From NCBI GenBank assembly GCA_902572735.1, contig CACGGX010000009.1, positions 1 through 64,000 on the forward strand: DNA of 64,000 bases. The letters run 5' to 3'. Under the pieces are notes generated by a model that saw only the letters and a program-made list of their open reading frames with translations, was not told where the DNA came from and did no database searches. Positions within the stretch are counted from its first letter, which is position 1, and each line of letters begins with the position of its first letter. Below are positions 53,280 through 62,100 of this stretch, piece after piece. A program made the translations under genes and the position numbers. The stretch comes from an uncultured Alphaproteobacteria bacterium. GTDB taxonomy: Bacteria > Pseudomonadota > Alphaproteobacteria > HIMB59 > GCA-002718135.

Positions 53280-54265
53280 TGAAAAATAGAAAAAAAGTTA
53301 TTGCTATTCTTATGGGTGATCCATCTGGTATTGGTGCTGAGTTAATTTCTAAAATTTTATTTCATAATATTTTGAAAAAGATAAATATTATAATTATTGG
53401 GGAAAAATTTATATTTGATAAATATATAGCACAACAGAAAGTTTACAAATCTATTAAATATATACGTAATATTGATCAAATAGAATTTGATAATACTAAT
53501 AAGATTTACTTTGATATAACTAAACAAAAAACAAAATTCCCTATTGGAAAAGCAAATAAAAAATCTGGAATTTCTGTTTTAAATTCTATCAATTTGGCAG
53601 TCAATTTATTTAATAAGAAAAAAATAGATGGAATAAATTTTGCTCCATTTAATAAAACAAGTTTAGAACTTGCAGGAATGAAAGTTAAAGATGAACTGCA
53701 TTATTTTAAAAATAAATTTAAAATAAAAAATTATGTCTGCGAACTTAATGTATTAAATAATTTTTGGACAGCTAGGGTAACTTCTCATATTCCTTTAAAG
53801 GAAGTTCCAAAAAATATTACAATTAAAAATATTCTAGAACCAATTAAATTAATAAATAAATATTTAAAAATGAATGGATTAAAATATCCAAAAATTGCAG
53901 TGCAGGCATTAAATCCTCATGCAGAATTTGGAAGTGAAGAAAAAAAAATAATTATTCCAGCAATAAGAAAAGCAAATAGTATGAAAATTAGTACACATGG
54001 GCCATTACCATGTGATACATCTTTTATTACAGCATATAAAAATAAAGAATATGATTGTCTTGTTGGTATGTATCATGATGCTATACAATCAGGGCTTAAA
54101 TCATTTGGTTTTGAAAAAGGTGTTACTGTTCAAGGAGGTTTACCAATACCAATAACAACTCCTGCACATGGCACAGCTTTTGACATAGTGGGTAAAAATA
54201 AAGCTAATACAAATCCAACTTTAGAGTCTCTAAAATTATTAATTAGACTTGTATCTAAGTCTTAA
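53279..54265 (+). CDS. PdxA-family 4-phospho-hydroxyacid dehydrogenase
   Basis: A 328-residue PdxA-like NAD-dependent dehydrogenase. GDPSGIGAEL starts it, and metal-binding histidines are conserved in SHIPLKEVP, LNPHAEFG and MYHDAIQSGLK. The usual HDQGLxPxK is altered to HDAIQSGLK and DHGTAFD to AHGTAFD, so the substrate pocket differs from pyridoxine-synthesis PdxA. In this setting it probably works on a sugar-acid phosphate like the PdxA2 enzymes for threonate or erythronate. Not likely to be the vitamin B6 enzyme. Confidence 0.78.
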   Translation: MKNRKKVIAILMGDPSGIGAELISKILFHNILKKINIIIIGEKFIFDKYIAQQKVYKSIKYIRNIDQIEFDNTNKIYFDITKQKTKFPIGKANKKSGISVLNSINLAVNLFNKKKIDGINFAPFNKTSLELAGMKVKDELHYFKNKFKIKNYVCELNVLNNFWTARVTSHIPLKEVPKNITIKNILEPIKLINKYLKMNGLKYPKIAVQALNPHAEFGSEEKKIIIPAIRKANSMKISTHGPLPCDTSFITAYKNKEYDCLVGMYHDAIQSGLKSFGFEKGVTVQGGLPIPITTPAHGTAFDIVGKNKANTNPTLESLKLLIRLVSKS

Positions 54266-54308
54266 AAAACATGTCCTCAATTTTTATAAAATGGTATATG
54301 ATTAGTCT

Positions 54309-55493
54309 GTGAGTAAAATTATAAATGTAAAAGCCAAAGTTTATAAATGGACTGGACCTGTTCAAAAAATTCATGAAAATTTTTGTACGAATGCTGCTGA
54401 TATTGTAAATCAAGAAAATATTTCAAACGACAGATGGACAACTTATAAATTTCATAGCTGGTTGGTTGTTGAAGTAGAAACAAGTGATGGTTTTATAGGT
54501 TTAGGTAATGCAGCATTATCGCCAGAGCCATGTAAATCTGTAATTGATAATTATTTAACACCAGCAATTATTGGTGAAAGTATTTGGGATTATGAACATA
54601 TATGGCAAAAAATGTATCGACAAACATTAGCATGGGGAAGAAAAGGTGTAGGAATGACAGCAATTAGTGCTGTAGATATTGCAATATGGGATGCTCTGGG
54701 ACAGTCAGCAAAGCAACCTGTATTTAAATTGTTAGGTGGCAAGACTAAATCAAAACTTCCTTGTTATGCAAGTAAGTTATACAGCCAACCATTAGATAAT
54801 CTTGCAAAAGAAGCTAAAGATTATTTAGATCAAGGTTTTAAAGCTATGAAATTAAGACTGGGTTGGGGACCAACAGATGGTGCTGAAGGTATGTACAAAA
54901 ATATTGAGCTTATTAAAACTGTAAGATCAGTAGTAGGTGATAATGTTGATATAATGGCAGATGTTTACATGGGATGGACATTTGAATATGCAAAAAGAAT
55001 GATGAGATTAATCGATAATGAAAATCTACGTTGGTTGGAAGAACCAGTTATAGCAGATGATATTGACGGTTATGCAGATTTAAAAGCATCATGTAGAACA
55101 CCTATATCAGGTGGAGAACATGAATATACGCTTTTTGGTTTTAGACAATTATTAGAAAAAAAAGCAATTGATGTCGTGCAATTTGATACAAATAGAGTTG
55201 GAGGAATAACACAGGCACATAAAATTTCTGCTCTAGCGGAAGCATTTCAAATACCGGTTATTCCTCACGCAGGACAAGTTCATAATTTTCATATTTCTAT
55301 GAGTTCAGTAAACGCTCCAATAGTTGAATATTTTCCGTTTTGGCCAGTAGAAATTGGCAATGAATTATTTTGGTATATATTTGATGGCGAACCTCAAGCT
55401 AAAAATGGTTTTATCGAATTAGATGAAAATAAAGATGGGTTAGGTATTCAGTTATCAAATGAATATTTAGATAACTTTGAAATTATTGAGTAG
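54309..55493 (+). CDS. Enolase-superfamily sugar-acid dehydratase (L-rhamnonate dehydratase-like)
   Basis: A 394-residue MR/MLE-type enzyme that would remove water from an aldonic acid. FKAMKLRLGWGPTDG, metal ligands in DVYMGW, LEEPV and GGEHEYT, and the catalytic-His region IPVIPHAGQVHNFH are visible; GWGPTDG and GGEH segments resemble L-rhamnonate dehydratase. The start is a GTG at 54309. Neighbours (rhamnose mutarotase, lactonase) support a deoxy-sugar acid substrate, but L-fuconate or galactonate-type acids are alternatives. Overlaps the end of the convergent PLP gene. Confidence 0.82.
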   Translation: MSKIINVKAKVYKWTGPVQKIHENFCTNAADIVNQENISNDRWTTYKFHSWLVVEVETSDGFIGLGNAALSPEPCKSVIDNYLTPAIIGESIWDYEHIWQKMYRQTLAWGRKGVGMTAISAVDIAIWDALGQSAKQPVFKLLGGKTKSKLPCYASKLYSQPLDNLAKEAKDYLDQGFKAMKLRLGWGPTDGAEGMYKNIELIKTVRSVVGDNVDIMADVYMGWTFEYAKRMMRLIDNENLRWLEEPVIADDIDGYADLKASCRTPISGGEHEYTLFGFRQLLEKKAIDVVQFDTNRVGGITQAHKISALAEAFQIPVIPHAGQVHNFHISMSSVNAPIVEYFPFWPVEIGNELFWYIFDGEPQAKNGFIELDENKDGLGIQLSNEYLDNFEIIE

Positions 55494-56532
55494 AATTATT
55501 TGCAATTTCATCGTTATATGCAAAAACCGCTGGACTACCACCAGTAAACATAAAAATTACGTTTTCTCCATTTTTAATAATTCCTTTTTCAACATAATCA
55601 ATGAGAGCTGCAAAACCTTTTGAGGTATAAACTGGGTCTAAAATAATGCCCTCTTTATTAGCTAAAAGTTTTGTTGCTTTTATTCCTTCTTCTGTAGTCG
55701 CACCATACTTTTCACCTACATAATTATTGTCATGATTAATCATTTCGTGTGAAAACTCTAAATTAATATCAAGCATCTTTGCGGCATCATTACATATTCT
55801 CGCTATATCTTTTTTAATATTCATTTCCCAATAAACAGGAGAAATACCTTGAATACGAGTTGGCCAATTTAGTATCTTAGCTCCTAATTCACAACCTGCT
55901 TGTGTCATATTAGCAGCAGTAACAAATAGATGATCTGCGATAAAATTTTGCTCTTTCATTTGTAAATCAATTTCTGCCATAGCATTCGCATAACTTATTC
56001 CAGCAAGAGTGGTATCCTCTTTTCCAAATCCTCCATAAATTAATAGAGGTTTTCGACCTTCTTTTATTAATTCATTATATTTGATATCTAAATGCTTTGG
56101 TATTTCTTCTAAATCCTCGCCATCTATAACATCAACATTAGCTCCCAAAATATTATATAATAAAAAATTACCTTGCATTAAGTTACCTTTTATTCCGTGC
56201 ATTAATACTAAATAGCTATCTAAATTTAGTTTATTAGCAGCAGCTACAGCTTGGCGGCAAAAATTAGATTGGGAAGCAGCGCCAGTTAAAATACAGTCAT
56301 AATCTCCAGCTAATGTTTTAGCCATTATAAATTCTAAATGTCTTGTTTTGTTTCCACCAAAAGCCAATGCAGTGCAATCATCTCGTTTAATATAAAGATT
56401 TATACCCAACTCTTTAGAAATATTAGGTGCAAATTCAAGTACAGTTGGCAATTGAGCTAGATTAACTCTAGGAATTTTATTTATTCTTAAGGTTAATTCT
56501 TCGGCAGACAAAGGTTTAAAATTTTTATTCAT
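55483..56532 (-). CDS. PLP enzyme, D-cysteine desulfhydrase/ACC deaminase family
   Basis: A 349-residue fold-type II PLP protein. The Schiff-base lysine is in AFGGNKTRHLEF, preceded by IKRDDCTA; TGAASQSNFCRQ is the carboxylate loop and MFTGGSPAVFAYND the phosphate region. The family includes D-cysteine desulfhydrase, ACC deaminase and the marine L-cysteate sulfo-lyase CuyA. Which reaction applies is open; a sulfonate role would fit a marine bacterium but not the sugar neighbours. Confidence 0.8.
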   Translation of the reverse strand: MNKNFKPLSAEELTLRINKIPRVNLAQLPTVLEFAPNISKELGINLYIKRDDCTALAFGGNKTRHLEFIMAKTLAGDYDCILTGAASQSNFCRQAVAAANKLNLDSYLVLMHGIKGNLMQGNFLLYNILGANVDVIDGEDLEEIPKHLDIKYNELIKEGRKPLLIYGGFGKEDTTLAGISYANAMAEIDLQMKEQNFIADHLFVTAANMTQAGCELGAKILNWPTRIQGISPVYWEMNIKKDIARICNDAAKMLDINLEFSHEMINHDNNYVGEKYGATTEEGIKATKLLANKEGIILDPVYTSKGFAALIDYVEKGIIKNGENVIFMFTGGSPAVFAYNDEIANNSTQ

Positions 56533-56551
56533 CTATTTTAATAATATTTTA

Positions 56552-58285
56552 TTAATGACTATGTCTTTTGACTTCAGCACCTCTTTTTCCAATTAGAAAA
56601 TCTAGATCCGCTCCTTTGTCAGCTTGCATAACATGCTCTACATACATTTTTTGATAACCACCTGTGATTTCTGGAACAACAGGTGAATAATTTTCTAGAC
56701 GATTTTTTATTGTTTCATCGCTAACTTTTAAATTCATTGTACCCTGATCAACATCTACTACGATTTCATCACCATTTTGAACTGCTGCTAAAGGACCTTT
56801 AACTGCAGCTTCTGGAGCTGTATGAAGAATTACGGTACCATATGCTGTTCCACTCATTCTGGCATCAGATATTCTAATCATGTCTCTCACACCTTTCTTA
56901 AGAACTTTTTGTGGAAGACGCATATTCCCAACTTCAGCCATACCAGGATAACCCTTTGGTCCACAATTTTTTAAAACTAATATTGAATTTTCATCAACAT
57001 CTAAATTAGGATCATCAATCTTTTCATGAAACTCTTCTACGCTTTCAAAAACTACAGCTTTTCCGGTATGTTTCATTAATTCTGGTGATGCAGCTGATGG
57101 TTTAATAATTGCGCCATTTGGAGCAATATTACCCCTAAGAATTTTAATTCCTCCATTTTTTGTTAATGGATTTTCGAATTCTTTTATAACGTCATTATTC
57201 CAACATTTAGCATTTATATTATTCTCAGCTATTGTTTTTCCATTAACAGTCATTGAATTTTCATCTAGTAATTTTTTTTCCATTAATCTTTTTATAACTA
57301 CAGGAACACCACCTGCATAATAAAAATCTTCCATTAAGTATTTCCCTGAAGGCTGTAAATTTACTAATGTTGGAATACCATCCCCACAATTATTCCAATC
57401 ATCTAAATCTAAATCAATTTCCATTCGACCGGCAATTGCAGCTAAATGGATAACTGCATTTGTAGATCCGCCTATTGCCCCATTTACTTTAATTGCATTT
57501 TCAAATGATTTTTTTGTAACAATTTTCGACATTGTTATATCTTCCTTGACCATTTCAACAATTCTTTTTCCAGACATGTGCGCTAAAGCATATCTTCTTG
57601 AATCTACTGCAGGTATTGCAGCATTTCCAGGAAGTGACATTCCTAATGCTTCTACCATTGAACCCATTGTTGATGCAGTTCCCATTGTCATACAGTTTCC
57701 TTTTGAACGGCTCATTGAGATTTCAGCATTAATAAAATCTTCTTCAGTTATTATACCCGCATTTAAATCTGCATCCAGTTTCCAAACTCCTGTTCCAGAA
57801 CCAATTGTTTCCCCTTGATGATGTCCATTAAGCATTGGGCCACCTGAGACACCAATTGTGGGAAGATCAACACTTGCAGCTCCCATCATCAATGAAGGAG
57901 TTGTTTTATCACAACCCATTAGTAGTACTACTCCATCTATAGGATTGCCCCTTATTGCTTCTTCAACATCCATACTTGCTAGATTTCTAAACAACATAGC
58001 TGTTGGTCGTAAATTGGATTCACTTGCTGAAAAAACTGGAAATTCTAAAGGAAAGCCTCCTGCCTCATAAACACCTTTTTTAACAGACTCGGCAATTTCT
58101 CTAAAATGTCCATTACAGGGTGTTAATTCCGACCAAGTATTACAAATACCAATTACAGGACGCCCGTCAAATAAATGGTTTGGATGACCTTGATTTCTCA
58201 TCCAGCCTCTATGAATAAATGTATCTCTTCGATGTGATTTAGAATTATACCAATTAGAAGATCTATATTTATTTTTTTTATTCAT
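56552..58285 (-). CDS. IlvD/Edd family sugar-acid dehydratase
   Basis: A 577-residue Fe-S dehydratase. The N-terminal HRGWMRNQGHPNHLFDGRP followed by ICNTWSELTPCN is typical of the arabonate/xylonate dehydratase branch rather than IlvD of branched-chain synthesis. Cluster cysteines lie in TPCN, LMGCDKTTPS and GNCMTMGTAST. It would convert a pentonate or similar acid to the 2-keto-3-deoxy acid. It follows the SMP-30 lactonase, which would supply the acid. Confidence 0.87.
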   Translation of the reverse strand: MNKKNKYRSSNWYNSKSHRRDTFIHRGWMRNQGHPNHLFDGRPVIGICNTWSELTPCNGHFREIAESVKKGVYEAGGFPLEFPVFSASESNLRPTAMLFRNLASMDVEEAIRGNPIDGVVLLMGCDKTTPSLMMGAASVDLPTIGVSGGPMLNGHHQGETIGSGTGVWKLDADLNAGIITEEDFINAEISMSRSKGNCMTMGTASTMGSMVEALGMSLPGNAAIPAVDSRRYALAHMSGKRIVEMVKEDITMSKIVTKKSFENAIKVNGAIGGSTNAVIHLAAIAGRMEIDLDLDDWNNCGDGIPTLVNLQPSGKYLMEDFYYAGGVPVVIKRLMEKKLLDENSMTVNGKTIAENNINAKCWNNDVIKEFENPLTKNGGIKILRGNIAPNGAIIKPSAASPELMKHTGKAVVFESVEEFHEKIDDPNLDVDENSILVLKNCGPKGYPGMAEVGNMRLPQKVLKKGVRDMIRISDARMSGTAYGTVILHTAPEAAVKGPLAAVQNGDEIVVDVDQGTMNLKVSDETIKNRLENYSPVVPEITGGYQKMYVEHVMQADKGADLDFLIGKRGAEVKRHSH

Positions 58286-58316
58286 AAAAAAAGTTTTATC
58301 TAATTAAAGTAAAAAA

Positions 58317-59192
58317 TCAAATTTTAAATTTATTATCTTCAATACCAGGAGTAGTAACATTTAATGCAAATAGGCTGCCATCATATTTATTTTTACCTGA
58401 GTTATTAGCAGTAGTAATAAATAGAGTTTTAAGATCATTGCCACCAAATACACAATTTGTTACATTTTCAACAGGTAGCTCGTAAATTTGATCAACCCTG
58501 CCTTTTGGATCAATTTTCACAACACACGATCCACCCCAACGACAATTCCAAATAAAACCATCACTATCAATAGTTGATCCATCTGGAGCACCTCTTTCAA
58601 AATCAAAAAAATTTTTTTTATCAGATAGACTACCTTCATCTAAGTTAAAATTGTATTCAAGTAATGATCCCTCAGTTGTATCAGCAAAATAAAATTTTTT
58701 GTTATCTGGGCTCCAAACAAATGTATTAGGTATACCAAGATTTGTTTCAACAATATTTAATTTATTATCTGATAAACAATATAGACTTCCAGATTTTGTG
58801 TTTAAAGGTTTCGCACTTCCATCTTGATTAAAATTATTTTGCATAGTGCCAAACCAGAGCCTGCCCGTAGCATCAGATGCACCATCATTTGATCTATTTG
58901 TTGAAATATTATCTTCAACATTAATTATTCTTTCATATTTTTTAGATTGAAAGTTAAATTTATTTACTCCATTGTTTGATACTAAAGCAATTTCATTCTT
59001 TGAGATTATTGATGACGCTGTTACAAACTCAGGTAAATTAAAAGTTTCTAATTTTTGATTATCCAAATTAATTTTGAATAAAACTGATTCTGGCTTAATA
59101 TCAACCCAAAGTAAACTTTGATTAATAGAAGACCAAGTGATGCCTTCTCCTAAACTATTTTTTACATCTCTATATAATTCAACCTTACTCAT
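58317..59192 (-). CDS. SMP-30/gluconolactonase-like protein
   Basis: A 291-residue six-bladed propeller lactonase. SLGEGITWSS supplies the metal-binding Glu, NDGASDATGRLWFGTM the Asn/Asp segment and GAPDGSTIDSDGFIW the metal Asp. It hydrolyses sugar lactones to acids. It precedes the IlvD/Edd dehydratase on the same strand, the natural next step. 44 bases separate it from the sterol-desaturase-like gene upstream. Confidence 0.87.
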   Translation of the reverse strand: MSKVELYRDVKNSLGEGITWSSINQSLLWVDIKPESVLFKINLDNQKLETFNLPEFVTASSIISKNEIALVSNNGVNKFNFQSKKYERIINVEDNISTNRSNDGASDATGRLWFGTMQNNFNQDGSAKPLNTKSGSLYCLSDNKLNIVETNLGIPNTFVWSPDNKKFYFADTTEGSLLEYNFNLDEGSLSDKKNFFDFERGAPDGSTIDSDGFIWNCRWGGSCVVKIDPKGRVDQIYELPVENVTNCVFGGNDLKTLFITTANNSGKNKYDGSLFALNVTTPGIEDNKFKI

Positions 59193-59236
59193 AGCCTAGA
59201 TCAATATAATAAAATTTAGAATTTATGAAGATAAGA

Positions 59237-60244
59237 TTAAAGGTAGTGAGCTTTATCTTTAATACGAGCCATTACTTCCTTAGTAGCTTCTTCAGATCCA
59301 TCATGAAATGTACCCATTAGTTTATCTAAAAAACTAGTATTTCCACCTGAATAATTACATTCAAAATATTTATGATGAATATAATGCATATAATCACCTG
59401 TAGGAATTGATACACCATTTTTAAAAGTCATTTTTTCATATCCTGTATGCCCAGGTGTTGGTGCTAAACCAGCATGAAAAACATGGTACATTGCAACTAG
59501 AGGATGAGAGGGAATAATCCAGTGAATTAGAATTCCTGAAAAATATAGTATGTGTTCTATAGGATGCATAGACATGCCTGACCAAGCCCCTGTATTAGTA
59601 TTACGATGATGAACTTTATGAGCAATTTTATAAAGTGGTGCCCAATGCAATAATCTATGAGTTAAATAGAAATGTGCATCTCTTATAAAAGGAACAAGAA
59701 AAAACATAAAGCAACAATACACTGGGTACGCTTCCCAGCTTACATAAGGAATAAGTTGATTTGCAAATGCCCAAAATGTGATTACTTCGTATGCGGTCCA
59801 TAAGGGAATAGCGCTACAAAAAGTATAAAATAAATTATCTTTAGTCTGATCATTAAACAAAAATGTTGAATTGTTTTTTTCTAAAGGTCGTGGATTATAC
59901 TTAAATGAAGTACCTTGTGTTTTTAATCTAAGATGAAAAAAACCTGTCCAAAGAAGTATGATTGCTGCATTTCTGAAAAAAATATAAGAAACCCAACCAA
60001 CTTCAAAAGTCTTCATGGTTTCTAATGAAGGTGTTAGAAATAGATAAGTTGCTACTGTTATTGCTCCAAAAACAAATGTCCATGGAAAAAATATTCCTGG
60101 AAACTTAAAAAAATATTTTATCAATTTTATTGGATTATAAAAAATTTCTTTAGGAGGATTAATACTTATAGTACCAAAAGGCTTCCAATGACCTCTTTTG
60201 TCTCTTGTTCCAAAATTTTCATCATTTAATTTGTCTTTATTCAC
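59237..60244 (-). CDS. Sterol desaturase/fatty acid hydroxylase family protein
   Basis: A 335-residue membrane diiron protein with several hydrophobic helices. The histidine boxes are complete: HFYLTHRLLHW (HxxxH), HKVHHRN (HxxHH) and HYIHHKYFECNYSGG (HxxHH). The family hydroxylates or desaturates lipids, sterols and carotenoids. It ends the run with the PanB-like proteins, desaturase, Rieske ferredoxin and reductase, and could receive electrons from them. Alternatively it is an independent lipid hydroxylase. The start ATG is three bases from the PanB-like stop. Confidence 0.83.
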   Translation of the reverse strand: MNKDKLNDENFGTRDKRGHWKPFGTISINPPKEIFYNPIKLIKYFFKFPGIFFPWTFVFGAITVATYLFLTPSLETMKTFEVGWVSYIFFRNAAIILLWTGFFHLRLKTQGTSFKYNPRPLEKNNSTFLFNDQTKDNLFYTFCSAIPLWTAYEVITFWAFANQLIPYVSWEAYPVYCCFMFFLVPFIRDAHFYLTHRLLHWAPLYKIAHKVHHRNTNTGAWSGMSMHPIEHILYFSGILIHWIIPSHPLVAMYHVFHAGLAPTPGHTGYEKMTFKNGVSIPTGDYMHYIHHKYFECNYSGGNTSFLDKLMGTFHDGSEEATKEVMARIKDKAHYL

Positions 60245-60247
60245 AAC

Positions 60248-61081
60248 CTAACCTCTTTTTTCTAAATTATTTAAAAATATATCTAGTTCATTTTCATTAA
60301 TTTCTACAATATTTTTTTTCTCAGGAAAAGCACCAGTATGAACATCATCATAAAACTCTTGAAAGGCTGACTCTCTTTCTTTTTGAAGTCTTGCAAATTC
60401 TTGTTGAAAATCCCTATATTTTTTTGCGTGACGAGGTATTTTACCTTTTGTGGTTCCTAATATGTCGCATCCGAAAACATATTCTACGTCACAACCAGGT
60501 CCACTTCCCATTGACATAACTGTTGGTTCTACTTTTTTTGAAATAACCTCTGCAATTTTATATGGGACACACTCCATTTCTATAGCAACACCTCCAGCAT
60601 CTTGAATTTTTAAACACTGATCATAAATCCACATGGCTTCTGTTGCTGTTTTGCCTACTGCAACAAAACCTCCAGTCCAAGTTCGTTTAGGTGGAACCAA
60701 ACCTACATGGCCTAAACAAGGAATTCCCTCTTTGAATAATTCTCTAATTAGATCAAAACGTGTATTACAATAAAGCATATCAAAACCATGCTCTAATATT
60801 TTAAATGAAAATTTTTTTGCTTCATCAATTGTTGGGATAAAACTATCGGGAGCACCACAGTGCATGAATGCAGTAGGAGCGGCATCTCTCATTTTAACTA
60901 ATTGATCAAAATTAGGATGATCATCATCATTTTTGTACTTACCTGCTAAACCAGTTGCAAGCATCTCAAAACCAACCTTATCAGCTGCTAATGCTTCTTC
61001 TTCATTTTTAATTAATATACAAACTAATTTTGTTTTACCTTTAAATTTTTTTAAGTCCTTAACAGTTATTTTTTTTCTCAT
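60248..61081 (-). CDS. PanB-family protein, divergent (copy 1)
   Basis: A 277-residue TIM-barrel protein of the ketopantoate hydroxymethyltransferase family. CLGHVGLVPP, AIEMECVPYKIAEVI, SMGSGPGCD and GKIPRHAKKYRDF align with PanB and keep its catalytic Glu (ECVP). The three PanB metal ligands are missing: the VGDSLG region reads MLATGLAG, LLADLPF reads FMHCGAP, and VKIEGG reads LYCNTR. It therefore probably does another reaction. A second copy lies at 62101-62928, separated by a desaturase gene. No panC is present. Confidence 0.78.
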   Translation of the reverse strand: MRKKITVKDLKKFKGKTKLVCILIKNEEEALAADKVGFEMLATGLAGKYKNDDDHPNFDQLVKMRDAAPTAFMHCGAPDSFIPTIDEAKKFSFKILEHGFDMLYCNTRFDLIRELFKEGIPCLGHVGLVPPKRTWTGGFVAVGKTATEAMWIYDQCLKIQDAGGVAIEMECVPYKIAEVISKKVEPTVMSMGSGPGCDVEYVFGCDILGTTKGKIPRHAKKYRDFQQEFARLQKERESAFQEFYDDVHTGAFPEKKNIVEINENELDIFLNNLEKRG

Positions 61082-61083
61082 AA

Positions 61084-62097
61084 CTAATTAGTACTCGGTA
61101 CATCAACATTCAAATAATAATTTTTATCTTTTGCTTGTTTAAAAATAGCGGGAATAATCTCTTTATAAGCATTGATTATACCTTTTCTTGGAGTTGGCAT
61201 TTGATCTTTAACTACATTATGAAAAGCTTTGAGGTTATGACAAGGAATTTTTGGAAAAATATGATGCTCAATATGATATTCCATATTCGAATATAAAAAA
61301 CTAAAAAAAGGGTTCATGATTACTGTTCTTGTGCTTTTTCTATGGTCTTTAACATTGTCAGCTAATCCTGCATGTTGTGTCATTCCGCATATCATTAAAA
61401 TAGTATTTCCATAAAATGGTGGAAGAATTAACATGATTATTGGCAACCATGTTTTAAAAAAAATTGAAGATAAAATTATAATTAACCAAAAACCAACATA
61501 TACTCTCGAACTATTAATAATTTTTTTAATCTCTTTTTCAGGTACTGTAATATTTACAACAGGAGTAATTATTCCAAATGAATGCTTAATAATTTCAAAA
61601 TGAGTAAAATGTCTTATTTTTTGTATGTTGATTATTGGACCAAGTGGCAAAAAGTTTAAAAGAAATCTAATAGGCTCTGTTGGTTTAGGACTATTGTTTT
61701 CATAATCGTACACCTCCTCATGTGTAAATATGGTGTAAGTATGGTGATGAAAATGACTCCATTTCCATCTAACTGCTTCAAAACCACCAAGTAAAGAAGT
61801 TATATGATAAAAAAATTTATTTAACGCTCTAGTTTTAAAATATGTTTCATGATTCGTTTCATGTTGAATGCTAATGATTTTACAGTAGAAAATATTTCCA
61901 TAAAGTAGAAGAGCAGGAATTGACCATAAAGTACCCCAACTTATAATACAAAGATATCCACTTAATATTAGAGCAACAATAAATATGGATACATCTGTTA
62001 AGCCTTTTATATCAGATCTCTTAGAAAACTCCTTTAAAGTTTTCTTATCTATATTTGGTTTATACCAATTTTTTAAATCAACTTCACCTGCAAACAT
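61084..62097 (-). CDS. Fatty-acid-desaturase-type membrane diiron oxygenase (MocD-like)
   Basis: A 337-residue integral-membrane protein with three histidine boxes: HETNH (79-83), HFHHH (115-119) and EYHIEHH near 275, plus MTQHAGL. Desaturase-fold enzymes of this kind hydroxylate hydrocarbons or demethylate; MocD in rhizobial rhizopine catabolism works with a Rieske ferredoxin and a reductase exactly like those upstream here. It lies tightly between two PanB-like genes (2-3 base gaps), indicating a shared operon and function. True lipid desaturation remains possible. Confidence 0.82.
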   Translation of the reverse strand: MFAGEVDLKNWYKPNIDKKTLKEFSKRSDIKGLTDVSIFIVALILSGYLCIISWGTLWSIPALLLYGNIFYCKIISIQHETNHETYFKTRALNKFFYHITSLLGGFEAVRWKWSHFHHHTYTIFTHEEVYDYENNSPKPTEPIRFLLNFLPLGPIINIQKIRHFTHFEIIKHSFGIITPVVNITVPEKEIKKIINSSRVYVGFWLIIILSSIFFKTWLPIIMLILPPFYGNTILMICGMTQHAGLADNVKDHRKSTRTVIMNPFFSFLYSNMEYHIEHHIFPKIPCHNLKAFHNVVKDQMPTPRKGIINAYKEIIPAIFKQAKDKNYYLNVDVPSTN

Positions 62098-62100
62098 TAA

